From contig CALLNG010000410.1 of the NCBI GenBank assembly GCA_938005345.1, forward strand, positions 1 to 9,634: DNA of 9,634 nucleotides, read 5' to 3'. Made by a program: the position numbers and the translations under genes. Source of the DNA: an uncultured Clostridia bacterium (lineage in GTDB: Bacteria > Bacillota > Clostridia > RUG12999). The notes below the pieces were generated by a model, which did not search any database, was not told the origin of the DNA, and saw nothing but the letters and a program-made list of their open reading frames with translations. Below are positions 1-6,421 of the stretch, one piece after another. Each line of letters opens with the position of its first letter. Position 1 is the stretch's first letter.

Positions 1-752
1 CTTTTTACTGAAGCCCGGCTGCCCATGATTTTGGCAAATAAAAACGCAATCATGCTCATAGACGCTGTCCATACCAGTCCTACCAGCGTGCCTTCAACAA
101 ACAGCCAGCCAGTTGGTATATCTAATATCCGCAGCAAGGCCGTGCCCATCATACTCTCTAGCAGGCGCGGTATCATAATGGTAGGCACCAGGCCTGCGAG
201 CAGTGCATTCAACACCCAAAAGACCAGTCCCGCCGTATAATCCCTTTTTTCTGCCGCAATATGCATGATTTGGACAGGATGTGCAAAGAACTGCGTCAAA
301 ATTACCCAACAGCGTTTGACAAAATTCGCAAATGCGCCGCTATTTTTTCTTGGAATGACATACGACTGCGGGCGGATTTGCACAGCCTGATGCGGCTGTT
401 GCACCGGCTGCTGCGTTTTCCCCTGTTCTGGCAGTGTGCCGTCATACGCACTTCCTCTGTTCAATTGAACCGCTTCCTGCTGCGTTTGCGCTATATCTGT
501 CTGCGGCTGTGCCGCCGTGTCCGCTTGCATCCGGGGCGGTTCTTGTCCTATAGGTGGCTGTGGCGTCTCTTGCTGCATACCAGGTACAGCTGATGCCTGG
601 GGCTGCGCCTGGTCTTGTGCTTGCTTTGCTGCGGCTACTTCCGTCTCCATACCCTGTTGCACCGAATTTGCTTCTTCCTGTGTTCCCTTTTGACAATCAC
701 AGGACTGTCCTTCCTGTAGCGGTTTCCCACAATATACACAAAATTTTTCCAT
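1..752 (-). CDS. Zinc-ribbon, Gln/Pro-rich linker, membrane-domain protein (partial, C-terminus outside window)
   Basis: I translated this frame by hand and it is open for 250 codons up to the window edge, so the C-terminus is missing. The start ATG at 752 has a ribosome binding site (AAAGGAT) about 9 bases upstream. Residues 5-20 hold a short zinc ribbon with Cys5, Cys8, Cys18 and Cys20 (FCVYCGK then CDC). Residues about 22-135 form a disordered linker rich in Gln, Pro and Ala. From about residue 140 the protein becomes membrane-like, with hydrophobic segments near 173-195 and 214-240. This layout, a cytoplasmic zinc ribbon tethered to a polytopic domain, is common in uncharacterised clostridial proteins, some with Yip1-like membrane domains. 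The function is unknown. The gene lies 115 bases after another zinc-ribbon membrane protein in the same direction, so co-transcription is likely (inference). Confidence 0.85.
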   Translation of the reverse strand, partial: MEKFCVYCGKPLQEGQSCDCQKGTQEEANSVQQGMETEVAAAKQAQDQAQPQASAVPGMQQETPQPPIGQEPPRMQADTAAQPQTDIAQTQQEAVQLNRGSAYDGTLPEQGKTQQPVQQPHQAVQIRPQSYVIPRKNSGAFANFVKRCWVILTQFFAHPVQIMHIAAEKRDYTAGLVFWVLNALLAGLVPTIMIPRLLESMMGTALLRILDIPTGWLFVEGTLVGLVWTASMSMIAFLFAKIMGSRASVK

Positions 753-867
753 TCTGGCTCATCCTTTCTTCCATATTTTTCTAATTTCCTTTTATCAAGG
801 AATCCCCCATTTTTTATGGCCCTCCAGCTGTCTCTTTCAAAAACGATACCCGCTTTTTATAGCTATT

Positions 868-1170
868 TTAATGTGTCATAACCCAAATTCCTAAGAAAAT
901 AACCACCAGGCACATTGCGATATGTAATATCCCACACACTACCATCAACACCAGGATTGACTTTGGCAACTCCCGGTACCGGCGGATTTTCCACTTCTTG
1001 CGTGGGTGTCTTTTGCGGCGTCCCGCCTCCTGCATGTTCTGGCGTTCAATGTCCTGCATGACCTCTTCCTGCCACGCTGCGCTTTTTGCACCAGTAAGCC
1101 GGGCGTGGCAATACGGGCAGACACTTTGCCCATCCTCCACCAGCTTATGGCAGTTTTGGCACTGATACAT
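868..1170 (-). CDS. Small zinc-ribbon protein with C-terminal membrane anchor (100 aa)
   Basis: The N-terminal residues 4-21 form a CX2C...CX2C zinc ribbon (Cys4, Cys7, Cys18, Cys21). A charged helix follows, then a strongly basic stretch at about 51-66, and one long hydrophobic segment at about 71-98 that ends the protein. The predicted form is a cytoplasmic zinc ribbon anchored to the membrane by its C-terminus. I chose the ATG at 1170 because an AAGGAAG ribosome binding site precedes it. A longer reading from 1212 would start upstream of the probable transcription start, since the -10 box is at 1201-1206. The substrate or partner is unknown. The next gene downstream also begins with a zinc ribbon, so the two may work together or belong to one regulatory or sensing unit (inference). 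Confidence 0.8.
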   Translation of the reverse strand: MYQCQNCHKLVEDGQSVCPYCHARLTGAKSAAWQEEVMQDIERQNMQEAGRRKRHPRKKWKIRRYRELPKSILVLMVVCGILHIAMCLVVIFLGIWVMTH

Positions 1171-1200
1171 GGTCCCCACTTCCTTTTTTGTTCTGCCTCC

Positions 1201-1229
1201 ATCATACCACAAAACGGGACGGGAGGCAA
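1201..1229 (-). promoter_or_regulatory. Sigma-A-type promoter for the 868-1170 gene
   Basis: On the minus strand a -35 box TTGCCT (1229-1224) and a -10 box TATGAT (1206-1201) are separated by 17 bases. Transcription should start near 1194, giving a short leader of about 25 nt before the ATG at 1170. It probably also drives the zinc-ribbon gene ending at the left edge. Confidence 0.65.
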
Positions 1230-1283
1230 GAACCTTGCTTTATTTTTCTCCTGTTTTTCACATTTCCCTTTCCAAAATTCCAT

Positions 1284-1315
1284 AAAAAAGCGTGGAATCC
1301 TTGGATCCACGCTTT
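1284..1315 (-). terminator. Intrinsic terminator after the GAP/LysE-like membrane gene
   Basis: The arms AAAGCGTGGA (1287-1296) and TCCACGCTTT (1306-1315) pair perfectly over 10 bp around a 9-base loop. Read on the minus strand, the stem runs into a T-rich tract (1289-1284). It lies 44 bases beyond the stop codon of the gene at 1359-2042 and just upstream of the next promoter, so it separates the two transcription units. Confidence 0.8.
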
Positions 1316-1358
1316 CACAGTCTATTTTCATGAAGTGACGCGCACCGATTCCTGTGTC

Positions 1359-2042
1359 CTAAACAAGAGAACTGCCGCCATGAAACAGCAGCAAAATACT
1401 CACTAGACATAAGGCACACGGAACAATGTAGGACGAAACGCGCTGCAGAATCCCCTCTAAACGCTGAATGGCCCTCGTCCCCCGTAATTTGTTATATCCA
1501 ATATAAAGAACAAGAAGCGGTAAGACATACATAAAACAGTATAGCAGCAAATAGCTAAAAACAAATGGAAATATAAGGTTATATCGTGCAAGTAGCGCCA
1601 GAAACCCAAAGTAGGGCAATGCGCTGGTCAGCTCCACTGCACAAAAAGCTGCACCCATAAGAAATAAGGACAGCGGTGAAAGTTGTGCAGGAGATTTTAT
1701 GGTATTATCTTCTTTATTACTGCTGTCATATTTGTCTTGTTTAACTTTCACAATAAGCCTAATGCCTGCTGCAAGACATAGCAGGCCACCCCCTAGCTCT
1801 GCGCCATATACATACTTGGGATAAGCAGCTGTTAGTCTGGAAAGCAGCTCCGAAACCCATGCGGCAATTCCATAGTAAATTGCCAGTCCCATCACAAAAT
1901 TGGCAAGCCCTATGCCAAAGATAAAAAATAAAATATGGCGTTTCTTATTTACCATTGCCTGCAACAGCATTTGCTGTGCAATTGCAGATGGATTGAGGCT
2001 GTCAAAAAAACTTGCCGTTATCGCCGTTCCCAATAAAATCAT
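1359..2042 (-). CDS. Six-helix membrane protein, GAP/LysE-superfamily-like putative transporter
   Basis: The 227-residue protein is almost entirely hydrophobic, with probable membrane helices near residues 4-30, 36-60, 78-100, 123-151, 155-182 and 203-221. A polar loop at about 101-121 separates two halves of three helices each. Helix 1 carries DSLNPSAIA (14-22) and helix 4 carries ELTSALPYF (137-145). This pair of motifs is typical of the GAP/Sap and CcdA-like branches of the LysE transporter superfamily. The thiol cysteines of CcdA are absent at the helix-1 motif (NPS, not NPC), so I favour a GAP-like exporter over a cytochrome-c biogenesis protein. The substrate is unknown. The start at 2042 is supported by AGGAGGG about 9 bases upstream. 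The gene has its own consensus promoter and a strong hairpin in the leader, which suggests control by attenuation. Confidence 0.7.
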   Translation of the reverse strand: MILLGTAITASFFDSLNPSAIAQQMLLQAMVNKKRHILFFIFGIGLANFVMGLAIYYGIAAWVSELLSRLTAAYPKYVYGAELGGGLLCLAAGIRLIVKVKQDKYDSSNKEDNTIKSPAQLSPLSLFLMGAAFCAVELTSALPYFGFLALLARYNLIFPFVFSYLLLYCFMYVLPLLVLYIGYNKLRGTRAIQRLEGILQRVSSYIVPCALCLVSILLLFHGGSSLV

Positions 2043-2064
2043 CGTTCCTTCCCTCCTAAAAAAT

Positions 2065-2114
2065 AAAGCGTTAACATTACACCACTAAGACCTACGGTGT
2101 AATGTTAACGCTTT
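2065..2114 (-). promoter_or_regulatory. Perfect 19-bp leader hairpin with U-tract: candidate attenuator or operator
   Basis: AAAGCGTTAACATTACACC (2065-2083) and its exact complement GGTGTAATGTTAACGCTTT (2096-2114) enclose a 12-base loop. On the minus-strand transcript the stem is followed by UUUAUUUUUU and then directly by the AGGAGGG ribosome binding site of the membrane-protein gene. A small stem (CTGTC/GACAG, about 2117-2130) precedes it. The position between promoter and gene, plus the U-tract, fits an intrinsic terminator that must be bypassed for expression. A large DNA operator is the alternative. I found no convincing antiterminator pairing in the roughly 40-nt leader before it. Confidence 0.7.
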
Positions 2115-2156
2115 TCCTGTCCGGTGACAGTATATGTTACAATTTTTCTATCTGAG

Positions 2157-2185
2157 ATTATAGCACGAACAAATGAAGTTGTCAA
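2157..2185 (-). promoter_or_regulatory. Consensus sigma-A promoter for the 1359-2042 gene
   Basis: The minus strand carries a perfect -35 TTGACA (2185-2180) and a perfect -10 TATAAT (2162-2157) with an optimal 17-base spacer. It starts about 30 bases beyond the end of the pseudogene and directs transcription through the 19-bp hairpin at 2065-2114 into the membrane-protein gene. A promoter this strong next to a terminator-like hairpin suggests that control acts after initiation. Confidence 0.85.
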
Positions 2186-2217
2186 GAGGTAGTCCGCCCT
2201 TTTAGTTAGCTGTTCCC

Positions 2218-2928
2218 TCAACAAGCCAACCGCTTGCGTTTGCTAGAGGCATTACCAATCGCAAAGTGCGCATAGGTATTCCAAAGTGCCGCTACAACAA
2301 GATCCAGCAAATGAATGGCCCTATGTCCGCTCATTGCAATGCCCTCCATGCAGCCGGTGCAGTAACAGAGTACTTTCTCTGTTTTATATTGTCCCCCCCC
2401 ATGTTCCAGCATTTTCCACTTTTGTTCCACTTCTGAACACGGATGAAAATTGCCTTGTTCCACCAGACTTTGATGGGCAAGTGTTTCATATCTAACCGAT
2501 GGAGCGCGGTAAAGAGTTGCACCGCAAAAATCTGCTCTACTATAGCTATTGTCCAATTCTTTCCCACAAATATTCATTTTTTGAAGAATCTCGCACACCG
2601 CCTCCAAAAAATTTCTGTTGTTTCGGGCGCGCCAACAATCTTGGATTGTGTATGCCCTTGTGATCTGGCCATGGAAACGTTTCATCTGTCAGCAGAAATT
2701 CATAAATGCTTCAGATAGACTGATATTGCGCCGATCCAGCCAAAATCAATCCGCATGTCGGGCATTGAAAAACAATTCTATCTTGTGCTGTTGGTTGGGC
2801 ATAATCCACACTGCAACAATTCGCCGCCTCCACTCCGAACCGGTTGCTGAAGTATTGTTTTAGTTTCAAACCCCATCTGGATTATGCTTGCTATATTTAC
2901 AGCCAGAAAAAAAATACGCTGCCAGCGT
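2218..2928 (-). pseudogene. Decayed cysteine-rich (CCG-domain) Fe-S-binding protein gene
   Basis: Pieces of one protein are spread over the three minus-strand frames in the correct order. First is a start-like segment YFFSGCKYSKHNPDG (about 2916-2872), then a segment with NCCSVDYAQ and FQCPTCGLI (to 2714), then IYEFLLTDETFPWPDHKG, and finally AYTIQDCWRARNN...MNI...DFCG...CYCTGCMEG...HLLDL (to 2218). The order of Cys-rich motifs matches the CCG/heterodisulfide-reductase-B-like family of Fe-S proteins. Four lesions are visible: a frameshift near 2868-2874 in a G4 run, an in-frame TGA at 2713-2711, a frameshift near 2655-2660 in a GGG run, and ACG at 2928-2926 where a start ATG would be expected 8 bases after AGGAGG. 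A start at an upstream ATG would need a length change in the T8 tract (2914-2907). The TGA shows that the damage is more than homopolymer error. Confidence 0.75.
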
Positions 2929-3037
2929 TTTGCTTTCCTCCTGTACCTACCATGTGTTGGAATGGTGATATCACTATGAAAGAAACAAATTTTAAAATCG
3001 TTTTCTGCTCTACTGTCTCTTTCTTGCTAAACCCGTT

Positions 3038-4774
3038 TTAACCCTGTCCGCTGCCAACGTCAAACAAACTTTTCAATTCTTCCTTCATCAATTTTTTTCG
3101 CTCTTCAAAAAAGCTCTCAAAATCCTTCAGCTCTAATGATACGTTTTCTGGAAGATACCGAATGGTTTCTCCACTTTCTATCCAGGCCTTAAGAGGCGTT
3201 GCATTTTTCTTTTCGTTTTCTGCACCCTCTAAAAACTGCAAATTGGGAATCATGTTTCGCATGCGTTGCCAGCGTTCTATGGTTTCTGGCGGAAGGTTCA
3301 ACGCCGCAATTTTTTTGTTTTCAAACGAAGAGTATGGGTGGCAATGGTCCTGATGAAAAGAAACTTGACTCAGCTTCAAATTCGGATAAAGTAGCGACAG
3401 CAAAATATAGGTATTCGTTCCGATGGTATAATTGTCTAGCCAATAGTCGATATCAGCCTCGCTTACTAAAAAATTTCTGCCTCCAGTCAGTACGACGTCT
3501 TGAAAAAGCTTCAACGAAAAACCGGTATGCTTGCAGTCAATTTTTTGAAGGGCTGCTCTCGTATTCTGTAAAGCGGTATTACTTGCTACGCCAAACAACC
3601 GTTTCGCCATGGACAGCGAAAGAAACTTCCTTGCCTCTTTTTTGCTTTCCTCGCTGCTAAATGAACCGCCTTGATATACATAGTACACAAGTGGCATTGT
3701 CGCATTATACGATGAAAGAAACCCATCTGAAATACCTAGCGATACCAATAGGTCTACCGTTTTTTCAGCCGCTTTTTCCATGTTGCTCCAACTACTTCTC
3801 ATTGTTCTAACTGTTTTGTTATCAAAAGACTCTATTTTCAGATTCGTGGACGCATCCACCAATACCAGCATAAGGCGCATGATATAATCCCGGCTAAACG
3901 AAAATCCATCGCCTTTACTGTTCAAGGTCTCGCGCAAATCGTCAATCTTTTCTTTTCCTGCTTTTTCCCCATCAACGGATTCCCATCCATCAATCAGAGT
4001 AGAGAAAAGCAAATCAGATTTTGATAATTTCACACCCGTCGAATTAACCCGGACAAAAATATCCAACGCTTCATCATAGGTGTTTTCGCAAATACAATAG
4101 TAGTGAATGAGACCATTCGTCGATGTACTGTGCAGCCTTGTATAGAGCTTTCCTAAATCATCTACTACTTTTTCATCAAATTCCGCAAAAGCTTTGTACA
4201 ACGCCGACTCTTTTTCAAAGGCCAACAGCTGCTTTACCTTGTAATACCGTCCTTCCTTTGCGCTTTCTTCTGACAGAAACACAAATCTCTTTTTGGGATG
4301 TTCGTCGTCTACCTCTTCCCCGTTATAGAAATCCAGGTTATAATACAATTCCCTTTTTATCCAATTTTTAGGGTTGGAGCGGGCACGTCCTCTTCCGCCC
4401 TTAAACTCGGTATACGAACCATATAACGCAATATGAAACGAAGTAATGCGTTGCTGTCCATCCAAAACAATATAGTAGTCTCCTTCTTCGCTAAACACCT
4501 CTGGCGCCTTTTCGTTCTTTGTTTTTCCGGACTCAAACTCCCGGATAAAGAAATATAAATTAGGCTTTTGCGTATTGATTGTTTTACGGTTCGTTTTCCA
4601 AAATATGCACGTACCGATGGGATATCCATCAACCACAGATTCGAACAGTTTTTCAATATCATCTGTTTTCCATACATATTCTCTTTGGATATCAGGCAGC
4701 AGCAAATTCCGATTTTTTGCTAGCTTGAGCGCATCTATGACACTAATGTCCTCATACTTATTTGAAGTAGCCAT
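3038..4774 (-). CDS. DUF262 and HNH-type nuclease protein, GmrSD-like (putative anti-phage type IV restriction)
   Basis: Residues about 8-260 form the DUF262 domain, related to ParB/sulfiredoxin folds. It has IQREYVW (29-35), the hallmark DGQQR motif (105-109), which in GmrS-type proteins supports NTP-dependent activity, and VRVNSTGVKLSKSDL (242-256). The C-terminal part carries HQDHCHP (474-480) and N-Q-L-G-N-K spaced residues (511-523). These resemble the HNH/DUF1524-type nuclease active site with a DHxxP-like core. The family, GmrSD and relatives, cuts modified phage DNA, and a single-chain fusion of both parts is a known arrangement. At 578 residues it looks complete. The ATG at 4774 follows AAGGGGAT at a proper distance. 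No methyltransferase or partner gene is adjacent, which fits a modification-dependent enzyme. It sits immediately downstream of guaA, so it may have arrived by transfer (inference). Cleavage specificity cannot be read from the sequence. Confidence 0.8.
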   Translation of the reverse strand: MATSNKYEDISVIDALKLAKNRNLLLPDIQREYVWKTDDIEKLFESVVDGYPIGTCIFWKTNRKTINTQKPNLYFFIREFESGKTKNEKAPEVFSEEGDYYIVLDGQQRITSFHIALYGSYTEFKGGRGRARSNPKNWIKRELYYNLDFYNGEEVDDEHPKKRFVFLSEESAKEGRYYKVKQLLAFEKESALYKAFAEFDEKVVDDLGKLYTRLHSTSTNGLIHYYCICENTYDEALDIFVRVNSTGVKLSKSDLLFSTLIDGWESVDGEKAGKEKIDDLRETLNSKGDGFSFSRDYIMRLMLVLVDASTNLKIESFDNKTVRTMRSSWSNMEKAAEKTVDLLVSLGISDGFLSSYNATMPLVYYVYQGGSFSSEESKKEARKFLSLSMAKRLFGVASNTALQNTRAALQKIDCKHTGFSLKLFQDVVLTGGRNFLVSEADIDYWLDNYTIGTNTYILLSLLYPNLKLSQVSFHQDHCHPYSSFENKKIAALNLPPETIERWQRMRNMIPNLQFLEGAENEKKNATPLKAWIESGETIRYLPENVSLELKDFESFFEERKKLMKEELKSLFDVGSGQG

Positions 4775-4800
4775 GGACTGTATCCCCTTTCATAGTGGTC

Positions 4801-4846
4801 CGCTGTTATCCATACTAAATAGTACAGCGCCATTATTTCTTCACAA
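4801..4846 (-). promoter_or_regulatory. Weak candidate promoter with operator-like inverted repeats before the DUF262 gene
   Basis: On the minus strand TTGTGA (4846-4841) and TACTAT (4824-4819) are separated by 16 bases, a weak sigma-A match. The -10 overlaps an imperfect palindrome TACTA-AA-TAGTA (4813-4824), and CGCTGT/ACAGCG (4801-4806/4824-4829) frames it. This would suit a repressor site for a potentially toxic nuclease gene, but no regulator gene is nearby and the match could be chance. Confidence 0.3.
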
Positions 4847-4889
4847 CGTTTTCCCCGTAGCTATTGCAAGCCCATTTTTAGCAAATTAC

Positions 4890-4935
4890 AAAAGTACCCA
4901 AAATCCATGTAAATACAGGATTTTTGGGTACTTTT
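4890..4935 (-). terminator. Intrinsic terminator of guaA
   Basis: AAAAGTACCCAAAATCC (4890-4906) pairs with GGATTTTTGGGTACTTTT (4918-4935) apart from one extra T, around an 11-base loop. It begins 14 bases after the guaA stop codon and ends in TTTT on the minus strand, so it should separate guaA from the DUF262 gene. Confidence 0.8.
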
Positions 4936-4948
4936 CAGTCAATCTATC

Positions 4949-6259
4949 TCATTCCCATTCAATGGTTCCGGTGGGCTTTGGCGTCAAATCATAGCAGACA
5001 CGGTTTACGCCCGGCACTTCATGCAAAATGCGGTCAGTAATCTTCATCAAAACGGGCCATGGCACCCGTTCCACCGTTGCCGTCATGGCGTCCACTGTAT
5101 TGACAGCGCGGATAATTACAGGATAGTCAAAGCAACGCGCATTATCCCGAACACCCACGGACTTAAAGTCCGGTACAATGGTGAAAAACTGCCACACCGT
5201 TTTATCCAGCCCGGCCTTTTTGAATTCCTCCCGCAAAATGGCGTCGGATTCCCGCACCGCTTCTAGACGGTTCCGCGTGATAGCGCCCAGACAACGTACG
5301 CCCAATCCCGGTCCTGGGAAGGGTTGACGAAATACCATCTCATCCGGCAGGCCAAGTTCCAGCCCGCAGGCCCGTACCTCATCCTTGAACAGCTGATACA
5401 GTGGTTCCACCAGTTCAAATTTCATATCCTCCGGTAGGCCGCCAACATTGTGGTGCGATTTTACAACTTTTGCCGTTTTGGTTCCGCTTTCCACAATATC
5501 TGGATAAATGGTGCCCTGTCCCAAAAATTCGATTCCATCCAGTTTTCTGGCCTCTTCCTCAAACACCCGGATAAACTCTCCGCCAATGATTTTACGTTTT
5601 TGTTCCGGGTCGCTAACGCCCGCCAGTTTTTGTAAAAACCGTTCTGATGCATCCACATAAATCAAATTGGCTTTCAGTTGGTTGCGGAATACTTCTACCA
5701 CACTCTCCGATTCTCCTTTACGCATGAGGCCGTGATTTACATGAACGCAAACCAACTGATCCCCAATCGCCCGCAGCAACAGCGCCGCCACGACAGAGGA
5801 ATCCACGCCGCCCGACAACGCCAAAAGCACCTTTTTGTCTCCCACCTGGCGGCGTACCCGTTCTATTTGGTCCGCAATAAAATTTTTCATATTCCAGTTT
5901 GTCTTTGCCTGGCAAGTCTCCAGCACAAAACGCTCCAGCGCTTCCGGCAACTGTTTCTCCTCAGGCAACTCCGTCCATTTCTCACCGCATAGCGCAGCAT
6001 CGTGGCAAATCGCTAAGACGGGAATTCCCATCTGGTAAACATCTTTTGCAACCTGTATCTTTTCTCCATCCACTACATCATTGGGACCGCCATTGACAAT
6101 TAACCCTTTTACATTAGGCATAGCCGCCAACGCCTCCGCCGTGATATCGTGCGGATGAATTTCACTGTATACACCCAGTGCACGCACTGCACGTGCAACA
6201 ACAGTATTTTTTTCACTGCCTAAATCCAATACCACGATGGTGTCCTGTTTCATCCCCAT
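4949..6259 (-). CDS. guaA: GMP synthase with internally deleted glutamine amidotransferase domain
   Basis: GMP synthase converts XMP to GMP with ATP and an amino group. The C-terminal part is complete: the ATP-pyrophosphatase loop LSGGVDSS (148-155), FRQPFPGPGLGVR (310-322) and the typical dimerisation-domain end KPTGTIEWE (428-436). The N-terminal amidotransferase half is not. It begins normally (IVVLDLG, NGGPNDVV), but the nucleophile elbow reads AICHDAA around Cys85 instead of the usual GICYGxQ. The sequence then jumps almost directly to the linker WNMKNFI. About 85 residues, including the SH-D region and the catalytic His-Pro-Glu, are absent, and the total is 436 residues against about 510-525 for the family. 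The reading frame is intact, so the loss is in-frame. It may use free ammonia or a separate glutaminase, or be a second guaA copy. ATG at 6259 or 6253 are both possible starts; GGAAGG precedes the first. Confidence 0.9.
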   Translation of the reverse strand: MGMKQDTIVVLDLGSEKNTVVARAVRALGVYSEIHPHDITAEALAAMPNVKGLIVNGGPNDVVDGEKIQVAKDVYQMGIPVLAICHDAALCGEKWTELPEEKQLPEALERFVLETCQAKTNWNMKNFIADQIERVRRQVGDKKVLLALSGGVDSSVVAALLLRAIGDQLVCVHVNHGLMRKGESESVVEVFRNQLKANLIYVDASERFLQKLAGVSDPEQKRKIIGGEFIRVFEEEARKLDGIEFLGQGTIYPDIVESGTKTAKVVKSHHNVGGLPEDMKFELVEPLYQLFKDEVRACGLELGLPDEMVFRQPFPGPGLGVRCLGAITRNRLEAVRESDAILREEFKKAGLDKTVWQFFTIVPDFKSVGVRDNARCFDYPVIIRAVNTVDAMTATVERVPWPVLMKITDRILHEVPGVNRVCYDLTPKPTGTIEWE

Positions 6260-6346
6260 TCCTTTTCCTTCCTTTCTCCTGCTTGTATATGGGTACGGCC
6301 TCTTGTTGTGTATACCGCGCCCACTTGCCCAGTTTGGTTTGCTATT

Positions 6347-6375
6347 ATTATACCAAATGATTCCATTTCTGGCAA
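6347..6375 (-). promoter_or_regulatory. Sigma-A promoter of guaA
   Basis: The minus strand shows -35 TTGCCA (6375-6370), a 17-base spacer and a perfect -10 TATAAT (6352-6347). Transcription should start near 6340, leaving a leader of about 80 nt. I see no guanine riboswitch aptamer in that leader. guaA is therefore its own transcription unit, independent of the upstream MATE gene. Confidence 0.8.
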
Positions 6376-6421
6376 GACAAAAACTGACCGTTTTCGTAAC
6401 CTTTTTTGCGCGATAATCTCC

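Noticed and set aside
1171..1212. Upstream ATG at 1212 as start of the 100-aa zinc-ribbon protein
   Set aside because: It lies upstream of the predicted transcription start (the -10 is at 1201-1206) and has no ribosome binding site, while the ATG at 1170 has AAGGAAG and begins directly with the zinc ribbon.
2711..2713. In-frame TGA in a redox-type Fe-S protein, as possible selenocysteine
   Set aside because: It falls where the family has no Cys (between QYQSI and SIYEF), no SECIS-like hairpin is visible just after it, and frameshifts lie on both sides, so a nonsense mutation is the simpler reading.
3199..3660. Plus-strand open frame of 153 codons inside the DUF262 gene
   Set aside because: It lies antisense to a clear protein domain and has a low-complexity composition without motifs; it is a shadow of the real gene. 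The same holds for the other plus-strand frames inside guaA and the Nudix gene.
6260..6346. Guanine riboswitch in the guaA leader
   Set aside because: The leader is only about 80 nt and has none of the conserved purine-aptamer loop sequences.
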